Source of the DNA: Porogramme epimiltina
Taxonomy: Eukaryota; Basidiomycota; Agaricomycetes; Polyporales; Polyporaceae
Length of the DNA: 46,060 nt
NCBI GenBank assembly: GCA_900155495.1
Contig: FTLJ01000133.1
Span: 1-46,060, forward strand
Reading direction: 5' to 3'
Position numbers and translations under genes: made by a program
Shown here: positions 11,926 through 23,551 of the stretch, piece by piece
Numbering within the stretch: the stretch's first letter is position 1
Layout: every line of letters begins with the position of its first letter
The notes under the pieces: generated by a model
The model's input: only the letters and a program-made list of their open reading frames with translations
Databases searched by the model: none
Told to the model about the DNA's origin: nothing

Positions 11926-12519
11926 TGAGCTCCCCGGCTGTCTGTTGTGTTATCGTCATCCTGTTGTGTTTTGTGCATATATAGTTCTACGTTCTTCTCC
12001 CTCGCTGTGCACATCAACTGCATGAATGACCACGCCCTACTCCGTAATCTCGCCAGCACGAGCCGATACCGGATAGCTAATTCGAGGCGTTCTTCTTCGA
12101 TCGTACTTGGGCCGGGTACACTATGCTCAGATACCACTTCAGTGATAGCTCCGAATATTGTTCTGGGCGGTGCAATCTTGGCCGCAGAACACAGGGCGGG
12201 GTGTCCACAGAAACTGCGTGGTGGACCGGTTTCCGCATACAATGGAATAACTTCCGCCCTAAAATCTGACATAACAGCATTCATCATTCAAAGCTCATGT
12301 TCCTCTTTTCCCATGGTGAAAAGACATATAAGGCGCTGGACCCTCTCCCCCCATTCTTCCCTTCTCGCGCTAGGGCAGGCTCTTACAAGTTCTTCCAGTG
12401 TCCCCAAACTCGTAATGCGGAGCTAGCCTGAGTTCAAATTACGAAGATCAAAGGTTTATCGATACACACCTCGCTCCTACATTATTTTAACATTAACAAA
12501 AACCACGTTCACAGACGCG
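11926..12519. other. Intergenic between NOP58 and the HET gene
   Basis: The NOP58 3' UTR is followed by the promoter of the HET-domain gene, which has a CATATAAGG at 12325-12333. No further coding exon was recognised. Confidence 0.45.
12325..12333 (+). promoter_or_regulatory. Possible TATA box of the HET gene
   Basis: CATATAAGG lies 187 bp before the start codon at 12520. The distance suggests a 5' UTR of about 150 nt. The match is good but untested. Confidence 0.35.
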
Positions 12520-15363
12520 ATGTGGTTACTAGACACGGAACATATCACTCTCCGCTACTTCGACAAACCCCCTTCTCGCTACGCCATCCTCTCACATGTC
12601 TGGGAGCATCACGAGCAAACTTTCCAAGAAGTGCAAGGGTTCAGCGACCCCCATAAAGATGCATGCCCTAAGCTCCAAGGATGCTGTAGGCTCGCTCGCC
12701 TCCAGGGATTCGAGTGGGTCTGGATAGACACTTGCTGCATTGACAAGACCAACAGTGTTGAACTGTCGGAGGCTATCAATTCGATGTATAAGTGGTACAC
12801 CAACTCCTCCGTCTGCATGGCCTACCTGTGCGACGTGGAACCCGGTGGGGAAAGCCTCGCTTCCCCAAACTCGTCGTTCCGACTGAGCATTTGGTTTACA
12901 CGAGGTTGGACACTTCAAGAGCTCATAGCGCCAAAATCCGTGGTGTTCTACTCCGAAAAGTGGATGGCGTTGGGCACAAAGGACATGCTTGCAGGGCTGC
13001 TTCAAGAGATATCGGGCGTCGACGCTAGTATTCTCTCATCCCGTGTACCATTGGCGTCTATCTCCGTCGGAAAACGTATGTCGTGGGCTTCTGGACGACG
13101 GACAACCCGCCCCGAGGATGCAGCATACTCATTAATGGGAATTTTCGACATCAACATGCCGACTATATACGGAGAGGGCGGCACTCGAGCGTTCAGGCGA
13201 CTTCAAGAGGAGATCATGAGAACATCGCCCGATCAGACACTTTTTGCATGGGGACCTACATGCGCCTTGTTTTCACTTTCTAACCACATCCCTGAAGATC
13301 ACCAGGCCACAGTCCTCCCAAATTACTCCCCCAAAACCGATGATTTCTGTGAAGATTCGGACACTCCAGTCAGAACACAATCGGCGCAATCATATCTATT
13401 AGCCCCTTCTGCGACTTCTTTTTCCTCATCTCATCCGATTGGCTTCCCCCTTGCAATTTCGCATGCCGAGTTTATGGAGTCTCTTGGGAGACACTGCGCG
13501 GATTCCTCGGTCAGCCAAAATGGGTCGAATCAGGTGTGTCTCAACTCGGTCAACCATCGGGTACCTCAACTAAAATGTGTACCATTTGGCATTCTGACTT
13601 AGGTTTCTGAATTCGTTCTCACCAGCCACGGGATTCGTGCCTACATCCCTCTGGTGTTTATGCCTTCGAACATGATTCAAAGCGAGCCTGGCACTTCCCC
13701 AGAAGGAAATTACGCTGTGGCATTCTTAGCATGCAAGATGGTTGGAGTTACATCGACGTTCATCGGACTAGTTATATCCCGTCCCCACGGATCCTACCAA
13801 TACCACGTAGGGGCAACGCTTACCGGAGTAGGATTCGTTCGATATATCACCTTCGACAATGGTTCGCTATCAATACTCTTCGGGACGCAGACAGCGCTTC
13901 AATGGACGGACCTTTATATCGCTCAACCAGTGGACACCGATAGCACCCTACCTATTTCAGCGCGCCACTCAACCAAACCGCCTTCTCCATACATCGTTGT
14001 TCCACAATGGTCATTTTCATCGTTGATGAACACAGGTTTCCGCATGGTCGAGCCCACCGAAGCACATTCTCCCATTCCGATCTCTACATACGCCTACTCC
14101 GGACTCTCCACAACAACATTCGTGCTATTGAATGACGATGAGAGACTCGAATTGCGCGTTCATATCGGATACTGTAGCCCTACCGAGGGTCTATGGATGA
14201 CCATACAGCTCATCGATATTGGCTTAGACTCCTACTCAGAGATGCTAGCTGAGCCGATGCATGACATCTGTCGTCTTTCCTCGGATCCATCCTCCTGTAA
14301 CCTTCTACATGTCAAAGACTGGGCACTATACACGTCTTCACTCGAACCACATGGCCCTTTTTTCTCCTCTGGTATAACCTGGACACGATACCACACATTT
14401 CAAATCCTAGGTCAGACATTACGCCTTCTCGTTGTAGATCCCTGGTACAGCCCCAACCCCGAGAACAACCTGTGGGTCCTAGGGATTGAGGTTGTTTCTG
14501 CCATATGGAGAGACGTGAAGTTCCCAGAAGTCAGCCGCAAACCTGATCCCCCCGACGACCATGGATTCCTGCCATACTCTATAGTCCACACTACCACCTG
14601 CAACTTCAACCCCACGAACGCCGGCTTATCATCGGCCCTCGTCGACATCACCCCCTGCAACGCCGTGAATGCTGTCGCACCCAAATCCATGACTCCACTG
14701 GCCACTATCCACCCCGTTTTCCCAGACGGAAGTCAGACAAGGATATTCAAGTTCAGCCATCCTGGGGATCCCTGTCTACCTGCACGTCTTTGGCTTCCCA
14801 TGATCTTCCGCGTACATGTGGGGTGGTGTGATCGCCTCTATGACAAATGTGGCCTTTGGTTCGCCGTTGAGTTCGAATTGGACGAGGATGACAGCACGAA
14901 CCCCCTACCTGAGCCTCTTCACGGGCACTCTCCTCAAAACCGCCGGTGGTGTATGATCCCCGGGATGACACGCTCTAGCCGCATACCGAGTGTCCAGTGC
15001 GAGCACATCCACGTCGACGAGTGGGATTGGAAGGGCGACCACTCGCGTCGGTCGCATCGGTGGGGGCACTGCCGTGCCTTCTCCGCGGGTGGGCTCGTCG
15101 TGTATCTGCGTCTCGTGCAATGGCGGTGGCTTAGCCCGTATCATCGTATCGGCCTGCAGCTCGATGTCGAGGCGTGGCCGATCCTGCACAATCCCGTCGG
15201 CCACGTGCAGCTACCACAAGAGCTGGCGACGCTCCCGTTGGAAGAGTCGGTGTTATGCTCACCGTCGCAGAGTAGGGATGAGGATCGGTCACTGTGCTCG
15301 GATAGCCCTTTGATCAAGTCTCGGGTTGTTCGGCATATCCGCAATTGGAAGATATTTGGGTAG
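12520..15363 (+). CDS. HET-domain protein with long uncharacterised C-terminal region
   Basis: Model: two exons (12520-13533, 13603-15363), 924 residues; the single 69-nt intron closes in frame (GTGTGT...CTTAG). The N-terminal about 270 residues match fungal HET proteins: YAILSHVWEHHEQTFQ near residue 21, WVWIDTCCIDKTNS, the block IWFTRGWTLQELIAP, and the downstream SWASGRRTTRPEDAAYSLMG and MPTIYGEGG typical of basidiomycete HET genes. HET domains are known from ascomycete vegetative incompatibility and are probably TIR-related; in mushrooms the role is mostly unproven. The remaining about 650 residues show no domain I recognise, no NACHT or WD repeats, and look beta-rich with many aromatic residues. 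No signal peptide or membrane segment. Exons are far fewer and longer than in neighbours, as is common for such fast-evolving genes. Confidence 0.85.
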
Positions 15364-15478
15364 AATCCATTGACAGAATGTCGATCTCAGTACTACGTAA
15401 AAAGACGGGAGGCATTCGCCTTTTCCCATATCCCCATCATTTGGGGTTGAATCGCTAGTGTGTGCGAGGGAATATCTT
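15364..15478. other. Short convergent gap, HET gene (+) and MSS1 (-)
   Basis: Only 115 bp separate the two stop codons, so the 3' UTRs almost certainly overlap on opposite strands. No separate feature is seen. Confidence 0.6.
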
Positions 15479-17499
15479 TCATTTTCCAATGCAGAAACCG
15501 CGAAATATCTCATCGAGGATATTCTCGACATCAATAAACCCGGATATCTTCCCAATGGCTTGAGCAGCATAGCGAAGTTCCTCTGCTGCCGAGACAATGT
15601 CATGTTGGGCTGAAAGCTGAGTTGAAGTAACTGCGTGACGCGTAAATAGAAAGACTGCTCACGAGTGTCTAGAAAAGCATTCAAGAATAGTAGCGCGTTC
15701 TCGAGGTGGGCGCGATGACGTGCATGGGTGATCAGAGGCTCCTCCCTGCCGGCCTCGTCCAAAAGTTTATACCTGTAGATACGTATTAACGATAATTGTA
15801 AGGGGCATGTTAGGAACACGCTGCCTACTTCTTTTGTAGTGCGGCTCCAAAACCATCCATGAAAGCCTGCACACCCTGTCCCGTTTCAAGACTCACGAGC
15901 CAGTGTTTTTGAAACTGCGCATTTAGCGAGGGAGGAGAAGGGGCCAACAAATCTGTCTTGTTGTATAAGATGAATGTATCGTCTTTGATTAGAGGGGCTA
16001 TAGCTGGTGGATATTGGATTCCTTTCGAGTCGCTGACTACTTCAGGGGAAGAGAGCACACATAGGGCCACGTCCGAAGATTCTACACTGGTTGAAACGAT
16101 CAGCGCTGGGTATCTCGGATATGAAAGGTTGTCTTACAGTCGCCTCGCACGTTCGACGCCGATACGCTCTACAACGTCGTCGGTCTTGCGCAATCCTGCA
16201 GTGTCTGCAACGATAACGGGTAGACCACCAATATCCAAGGAAAGCTCTAAAACGTCTCTCGTTGTCCCCGGAATGGGCGTTACGATAGCAGCGTCGCGTT
16301 GAGCTGGGAGGATCGTGCTCAGCAGTAGAAAGATAACACCCTGAATTTGCCTACCTAGGAAGTTGAGAAGGCTGCTCTTCCCCGCGTTGGGGGGGCCGAA
16401 TATTGCGAGCTTAATTCCTGAGCGCATGATTTCTCCTCTACGATTGTCGGATAGGTGATACTCTATGGTATCCCGCAACTTGATCACGCGTTGTCTGGCT
16501 AGTCAACCGTAAAAATCCGATAATTCCCGTAGTCATGTATACTTACCTTGATCGTATACCCCTTCTTCGATGTCTTCTCCTTCGCCAAAGTCAATCAGAG
16601 CTTCGACTAGAGCTAAACACTGGATCGTTTCGGCACGAAGTTTCTCGAGACGCGTTCGAGTTGCCCCCTAAGGAACTCCGCTGAGTGCCTTGGGATCCAC
16701 TGACATAAACATTCGGGATACTGACCTCGGCTAATTTCAGAGCGAGCTTTCGCTGTGTCTCGGTCTCAGCATCAATGAGGTCTCTCAATCCTTCAACTTG
16801 CGTGAGGTCAAGACGGCCCCCCTCAAACGCGCGACGCGTGAACTCGCCATGCTCCGCCGGCCGACAGAACGGGAGGAAAGAAATGGCATTCAAAACGGAG
16901 GATATGATTGCGCGCCCGGAGTGTACATGTAGCTCAAGCACATCCTCCGTAGTGAACGACTTCGGCCCTACCAACAACGCGAACACGACTGAGCAAATGT
17001 TCGCTTCGGCAGACCGCACATACAACGCACCTTTGAAGAACACCGCAAGCCCATCGTCCAACGCTTCCCCAGACTCCGGGTGCACGACGCTGCAACGGTG
17101 CATCTTCCACGGCTCCGGGTCGCGCTCCCTAGCCTTGCCCTTGCCCTCGCCGCGCGTCTTGACCATGGTGCGCCATACCCGCAGCGCGTCCGGACCCGAG
17201 ACCCTGACGACCGCGACGCCCGCCTTGCCGGGGGGAGTCGAAAGCGCGTAGATGGTGCGCCGCTGCGCGTCGGACAGCACGAGATCTGTCCCGTGTGGGC
17301 CAGAAGTCGACGAGTAGCGTCTGCGCGGACCGGTCCGAGCGAAGGACAGGCAGGGGCTAGCGGGGGCGGGGCGGTGTAGGCTGCCGTTCTCGGAGGAGCG
17401 GTGCTTTCTGGAAAGCCCAGGGAGGGGCAGGGCAGTCCGTGGGGGGCGTATAAATGGCCGGGCGGTGCGCAGGCCGTCCAAGGCGAGTCTCCCGGTCAT
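15479..17499 (-). CDS. MSS1: Mitochondrial tRNA-modification GTPase (MnmE/MSS1/GTPBP3)
   Basis: Model: eight exons (17499-17031, 16967-16726, 16667-16547, 16498-16355, 16303-16138, 16086-15829, 15772-15663, 15609-15479), 546 residues. With the MTO1/GidA partner it makes the 5-(carboxymethyl)aminomethyl group on wobble uridines of mitochondrial tRNAs. An Arg/Ser-rich presequence of about 65 residues ends with RRYSSTSG, a plausible processing site. The N-terminal folate-binding domain follows ([21 protein letters not shown] and [21 protein letters not shown]). The G domain has P-loop GPPNAGKSS at 312-320, G2 PIPGTTRD, G3 DTAG and G4 NKTD. The C terminus is CIGK, the catalytic Cys motif of MnmE. 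Its start faces the calcineurin B start 291 bp away. Confidence 0.96.
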
Positions 17500-17790
17500 G
17501 CTCGTGCACCGCGCTGTGGTCGTCGTTGGGTGTTGGCGTCGCGCGCGCGTGTGTCGCGTGCACCAGCGCCCGCCGGACCCTCTGCCCCGGGCAAGCGCCC
17601 GCGCCCATAGTTTCCCACGGCGTCTTTGTTACACCCTGCTAACTGTGTAGTGGTCTTGCGGCTTTACCTGTACGCGTTATCGTCCTCCCCCGCACTCTCG
17701 CCCTTCCTCTCCACTTCCAGCTCTCGGCCACCTCTTATACATAGCATACGAACAACGACGGTCAGACAACACACCCGCGATTGAGCAAAG
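17500..17790. promoter_or_regulatory. Divergent promoter region of MSS1 and CNB1
   Basis: The two start codons lie head to head 291 bp apart, so this stretch must contain both promoters and 5' UTRs. A CTTATACATAG near 17734-17745 could serve the calcineurin B side. The rest is CT-rich on the plus strand, as in many fungal core promoters. Confidence 0.6.
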
Positions 17791-18708
17791 ATGGGGCAGT
17801 CACGTAGGACCCGCTTTCCTTCACGCAACGGACAGAAGACTAACAGATGTGCTCTTTAATCCCCGTGCAGCTTCCCAATTCATGGAGAGGATGGAGAAAC
17901 AGTCCAACTGTGCGTCGCGATCACGAACTGCCGCTGCTGTCTCGGGGACACTGACCCGGGTATCCATTCGGAACGCCCTCTAGTTAACGCGAGCGAGTTG
18001 GAACGTCTCAAGAAGCGGTTCATGAAGCTCGACAGGTACGCCCCCGCGCGCACATCTGGACGGACCACGAGGATCTCATCGCGTTCCTCGGCATTTACAG
18101 CGACGGCTCGGGCTCCATTGATCGAGAAGAGTTTCTGCAAATACCGCAGATCGCTAACAATCCGCTCGCGTCCCGACTAATAGCCATCTTCGACGAGGAG
18201 TGAGTCCACCCCAAATGTCTCTCCCAGTGCATTCCGTTCTAACCGAATATTGCATCCGCTTCACCACTCCAGTGGCGGAGGGACTGTCGACTTCCAGGAG
18301 TTCGTCGGGGGCCTGAGCGCATTCAGTAGTCGCGGAGGGAGAGAAGAGAAGCTTCGATGTACGTGCTCCCCCGTCCCCGCGTGATTACGCTGACAGCCGT
18401 TCCCCGTACCTTTGTCAGTCGCATTCAAGGTGTACGATATGGACAGGGACGGATTCATCTCGAACGGCGAGCTCTTCCTGGTCCTCAAGATGATGGTGGG
18501 CAACAACCTCAAGGACGGGCAGCTGCAGCAGATCGTCGACAAGACAATCATGGAGGCGGACAAGGACGGAGACGGGAAGCTAAGCTTCGAAGAATTTGTT
18601 CAGATGGTCTCCAATACGGTGCGTTTTCTGTACTTTCGTCCCCCTGCTGTGTATTGAGTCGTGGCACAGGACATTGTAAAACAAATGACTCTGGAGGATC
18701 TGTTCTAA
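17791..18708 (+). CDS. CNB1: Calcineurin regulatory subunit B
   Basis: Model: seven exons (17791-17803, 17871-17909, 17984-18035, 18101-18199, 18273-18358, 18419-18618, 18670-18708), 175 residues, the usual length. It is the Ca2+-binding regulatory subunit of the protein phosphatase calcineurin, which in fungi acts in ion, heat and cell-wall stress. The protein begins MGQS, an N-myristoylation signal. Four EF-hand loops are visible: [36 protein letters not shown] and [12 protein letters not shown]. The C terminus is KQMTLEDLF. The first coding exon is only 13 nt but is required to place the Gly at position 2; phases agree throughout. Confidence 0.96.
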
Positions 18709-19061
18709 TCATTCCGCTCTCGTTTCTCATCACGTCGACTCGCTTTACATATCACCGTACATTCACGCACTTCCGTACCTGGGACACCACTGTCCATGGC
18801 GTGTAATATTTCTGACTGTATACCATTGCATACGGGAAATTTGGGCCGCGTCTCGCGTCTGGTAATATTCACCAAGTTCGCTGCAAGTTCGGGCCCAACT
18901 CGCTTTCCCGTGGAACAGCCTAGCCGCAGATCAGGGCTCTAGAGAACTCTGCAAATGTTGAACGGATTGAAAACCGAGGATATGCCGGCAGCACTCGTTG
19001 GGTAGGAAGGAACGTCAAGCACCCCCTGGATCTATTATGGCAGGACGGAAAGTGACGATGT
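18709..19061. other. Convergent intergenic, CNB1 (+) and ATP synthase subunit d (-)
   Basis: These 353 bp hold the 3' UTRs of the two convergent genes. No other feature was seen. Confidence 0.5.
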
Positions 19062-20000
19062 TTACATGAGGGAAAGGTCGCCGAACTTCTCCTTGTAACC
19101 TGACCCCAAAGTGAGCGAGTGTGCTCGAACGATCCACAATGAAGAGAAGACGCACCAGGTACGGTCCACTTGCCCTTCTTCATCATCGTCTCGACAGCCT
19201 CGACAATGCGTGGGTGCGCCTTGCCGACCTCCTCCGCCTAGGAGAGAAAAATGAGGTCGACACGATGCTCGACGGGGTAAAGAATATGCGGCACTTACGG
19301 TGAGGTCCTCGAAGGGACGCGCGTCCTCGATGTTGGAGAGGGTCGCCTGGAGGTCCTTGAGCTCCGCGTCGATTTTCTCCGTGGTCTCCTGCGCCTTCGC
19401 GACCTACAGACCCAAAGAATCACGTCACACTCAGTCTCGCTTGACACCACCACGCTCCGCCCGCGCGTCCGCGCGGGGGCGGCCGGGGAAAGAGGTAAAC
19501 GTACCGCCTTGGCCTCGAACGTCTCGATGGCCTTGATCTGCGTGCTCACGTCATACGTGACGGGCTTGAAGTCGCGGAGGATCTTCTCGGCCTCGTCGAC
19601 AACGGCCTTGTTACGGAGCACAGAACGGTAGTGCTCGAGGTCGACGGTCGTCGGCTGGGCGGCGAGCTGCGCGTGAATGCGCTGGGCGTCGCCGTGCCGC
19701 TTACGGAACGCCTGGAGGGCCGCAACGGTCTCTGTCGTATCGGCGGCGTGAGCATGCGTTCGGGCCGTCACGGAATGCCTCCTCTCTGTCCGCCCCTTCC
19801 GCATCTCCATCCTCTCCCTCACGCTTACTTCTTCGGGCAAAAGAGAGCTGGAGGAAGCGCGAACTCACCCTTTCCGAGACCGAGGGAGGTGTAGATGCGG
19901 GCAAAGTCCTGCGTGGAAGGACGCGTTAAACGTCACGGCTTGCGGGCGCTGTGCGGAAAGGCAAACTTACCACCGTCGCGGCGACTGCTTTTGAGGCCAT
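19062..20000 (-). CDS. ATP7: Mitochondrial F1Fo ATP synthase subunit d
   Basis: Model: six exons (20000-19971, 19908-19869, 19731-19505, 19403-19299, 19237-19156, 19099-19062), 173 residues, as in yeast Atp7. It is a peripheral-stalk (stator) subunit of ATP synthase at the matrix face of the inner membrane. Recognisable blocks are DFARIYTSLGLGKETVAALQ, QAFRKRHGDAQ, the coiled-coil region ETTEKIDAELKDLQATLSN, and the C-terminal KGKWTVPGYKEKFGDLSLM. Intron 2 is rather long (137 nt); its acceptor was fixed by the conserved KETVAALQ junction. The gene faces glucokinase across a 944-bp divergent spacer. Confidence 0.95.
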
Positions 20001-20944
20001 GTCGAAGCTGGAAGTGTGCGGTGAGGTCAACCCACGGTGAAAAGAGACGAAGATGGGGGAAACAGAACGCGCACAGGAAAAGAGGGTGATTCGTGGAGGG
20101 GCAGCAGCAGAGCGGGCGGCTCGAGTCGTGCAGCCCGAATCGCCGCCGGGAATGGCCGATGCTCTCACGGGCGCTAAACAGCCCCCGCGAGACCCAGCGC
20201 CGCGGCCCAGGGAGACAGACGTGAAGCGAATCGCTAATTTGGACACGCTTCGTGTCTTCTTCTTAACCCTCTGCACGACCAGGGCTCTGCAGCCCGACAG
20301 ACCTGCGCTCTCAGCTACCCAGGCAAGGCTCGCGGTGGCTCAGGCTCTCTAACGTGGTGCGCAAATGGTGCCAAGTGCGGCTTAGCGCCCTCAATCACCG
20401 CAAGCCGCCCGCCACGAAGTCCGTGAGTCGCACGCTGTCGTGTGGTGCCGCTGCTCAACTAATTCGATAGGTCACACCTACGTACACAGTATCTCAGACT
20501 GCAGAGGTTCGTGAGTCTCTGCGCTACATGAGGCTCTGAACATCCTACGGATGTCGGCCACTGGTGCGATAACACATGCATCGTGAAACAGAAGGCTAGA
20601 CCGCTCCCGACCGATGGACACAAACGCAGCGGAGTAGCAATGGTCGGGAGGATCTTCGTGGGGCTCGTGCGCCGGTCAAGCGCCGCCGACAGAGAGCCCA
20701 GCTGGACTAGGTCATGGTCAGTGACCAGCTGGACACCGGCCGAGAGGGACGGGCGCGGTCGCGTTCGCAGGGGCGTTCCGCTCGAAATGGCAGGGATGGG
20801 CGATCGTAATAGCAACACGTGACCGGCGCAGTATGTCATAAGGGCCGTCCCGCCCTGTACGACCGACCAAGCTTCCCTCGGCACCTCGCCCTCTCATCCG
20901 CCCTCTGTCCCCTCGCATCTCTGCCCGCGCGGCCCCTCACACCG
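20001..20944. other. Divergent intergenic, subunit d (-) and glucokinase (+)
   Basis: This 944-bp spacer must hold both promoters. No clear TATA box was found on either side; the segment just before 20945 is CT-rich. No gene or RNA was recognised. Confidence 0.45.
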
Positions 20945-23551
20945 ATGAGCACGACCTCCGCCCTCTACGGCGCCAAGTCCGATAACGGACGGCATGTCTT
21001 CGACGAGATCGAGAACATGTTCCGGCTCACCAAGGATGATCTCATGGAAATCACCTCCCACTTCCTGAAGGACTTTGCACTCGGATTGAGCGAATACAAC
21101 CACCCAATGGCCATGATGTGCGTACCACCTCAGATGCGTGATGCCCCCCCTATCTGACCGCACCCATAGCCCTACTTTCGTCACCGGCGTACCAAACGGC
21201 TCGGAGGTCGGGTGAGTGTCCTGTCCATCATTCCCCGCCCGCAAGGGCCGTGATATCAAATCCCCACACTACCCGGGCCGCACTGTGCACGCTCGCCGCG
21301 TCGTTCCGGGCGCGGTCACGTCCGCCGTCGGGGTTTCCATAAATCGCGCGCTCCTGTATGGGACCGATACGGGGGAGCCCAAAGCGGCAGGTCGGCCCAC
21401 GCATCGAGCTTCTTCGTGCCCTTCGTCCCGAGATTGGGCGACGCTCGGCGTAACTGGCCATCGATTGGACGCTTTCGGGGACGCAGCTCACCCAGGGCCC
21501 GCTTTCCGCCGCCCGCCGCCCGCTGGGGGGACGCTTCGTTCATCGTCGCTTACCCCGTCCCTCGCGACGAGGCGGACGCGTGAGGCCCCTGTGAGCGGAG
21601 AGAAGGCTCGTATCTGCATTCTCGTCACAGGACCGCGAAAGTTTTCGATGCGCGGTCCCCTTTTCAGTCGTCGCGAAGCCCGTCGACGTCATAGCCAGCG
21701 CCTTCCTTATTTATCCAGATCATCGTGGTGCCACAAAGAATTTGTGCTGACCTCTCCTCATCAGCACCTTCCTCGCACTCGACCTTGGCGGAACAAACCT
21801 GTGCGTTCTGATCCTCGCTTGTTGCTACATGACGTCGGTCTGACGACCTTGCGCAGACGAGTCTGCGAAGTCGAGCTTCTCGGCAATCACGATTTCGTTT
21901 TGCGTCAGCAGAAATACAAGGTCTCCGACGCCCTCAAGACAGGGGAGGCCACAACACTTTTTGGTACGCATGTCTAAGCCGAGGCCCTCATCAGCTTATA
22001 TTCACCAAATTGAGTGTAGATTACCTCGCCGATTCCGTCGATGCTTTCCTCACCGAGTATGCCTCAGCGGTCCCCTCAAGTCCCTACGTCGAGCAGCCTA
22101 ATCCCTTTGCCACTCCAACGCTTCCAGAAGAAACCGCTGTTCCTCTAGGGTTGACGTTCAGTTTCCCCGTCGAACAGACGGCATTAAACCGGGGGAAGGT
22201 CTTGACCTGGACCAAAGGCTTCTCCGCCAAGAATGCAATCGGCAATGATGTCGTCCAGTTGCTGCAAGACGCGTTCAACCGAAAACATCTGCACGTAAAG
22301 TGCGTCGCACTTGTCAATGACGTAAGTCGTTTCTGTCTAGTCCTAAACCACGACGACTAAGTCTTGCAGACCGTTGGAGCAATGCTCTCTCGTGCATACA
22401 CTGGCGGTGGTTGCATTCTTGGTGAGTTTGGTATTGCGGTGCATGGAGAGTCGTTGATTCAATGGGACACTCTCTCGCATAGGAAGTATATTCGGGACAG
22501 GAACCAACGGTGCGTACCTGGAGAAGGTCGAGAACATCACGAAGTTGGGCGACTCTCCAGCACGAAAGAACGGCGGTTACATGGTCGTAAACACCGAATG
22601 GGGCGCATTTAACAACACTGTTAGTCCCTCCATCCGCTTTCCCGGTTCTACCTTAACTCGATCGCTCTCAGAGGACGGTGCTGCCCACAACGCCTTACGA
22701 TAACAAGGTCGATCGCCAATCCATCAACCCCCGTCTACAAGCATTCGAGAAGTTCATCTCCGGCATGTACCTCGGCGAGATCACCCGTAACGTCCTCCTA
22801 TCCCTCGTCGACGCCGCGCCAAGGCCGCTCCTCTTCAACGGCCGCGCAAGCAAAACGCTGAACACCCACTACGGGCTGGACACCGCCATCATGTCCGAAG
22901 TCGAGGAGGCCTGGGAGTCTGGCCGCGACACTTCCGCCCCCAAGATGAACGGCGCGTCCGAGCCCGAGTGGCAGTCCGCGCACTTCACCGACGTCGACAG
23001 GCTGCCCGCAGAGGACCTCGCGCGCCTCGAACGCGTCCGGAGCATCATCATCCAGCGGCTCGGCATGGACGCGGAGGACGTGTCCCTACGCGACGCGGCG
23101 ATCGTGCGTTGGGCGTCTTCGCTCGTCGCAAACCGTGCCGCGCGCCTGAGTGGGTGCGCCGTCGCGGCTGTGCTCGTCCAGACGGAGCGTGCGAAGCTCG
23201 GAGGCGGGTTCTCGACGGACGAGGAGAAGATCTGCGTGGGCGTGGACGGCAGGTGGGTCTTTTTAGATTAAATGCGACGCGAAGATGGCTGGGTGCTCAC
23301 ACGCGTCTCCCCTCCTTCCCCCCAGTCTGATCCAGCACTATCCGAACTTCAACGCCCACGTGCGCGACTCTCTCCGAGAGTTGGTGGGTGAGGAGGTTGA
23401 GAAGAAGGTGGATATCGGCCTTGCGAAGGACGGTAGTGGTGTCGGAGGTATGTCCACCTATGCTTTCCACTCATTCCACGCACGCTAACGGGTTGCATTT
23501 GCATTCACAGCTGCTCTCTGCGCATTGCAGGCTATCAAGCAAGGACACTAG
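20945..23551 (+). CDS. GLK1: Glucokinase (hexokinase family)
   Basis: Model: ten exons (20945-21117, 21170-21211, 21765-21800, 21857-21963, 22020-22321, 22370-22421, 22483-22619, 22672-23252, 23326-23447, 23511-23551), 530 residues. It phosphorylates glucose with ATP at the entry of glycolysis in the cytosol. Visible motifs: phosphate-1 LDLGGTN at 77-83, sugar-binding LGLTFSFPVEQ and TWTKGF, NDTVGAMLSRAYT, phosphate-2 GSIFGTGTNGAY, NTEWGAFNN, and the C-terminal DGSGVGAALCALQ. TVGA and GTGTNGAY resemble fungal glucokinases more than hexokinase II, hence the symbol, but the hexokinase/glucokinase split is an inference. Intron 2 (21212-21764) is 553 nt, about ten times the local norm, and sits just before the exon with the phosphate-1 motif. 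Confidence 0.94.

Noticed and set aside
21216..21977. 253-codon frame crossing the long glucokinase intron
   Set aside because: It is out of frame with the LDLGGTN exon and its intron part shows no domain; only its last residues coincide with exon 4.
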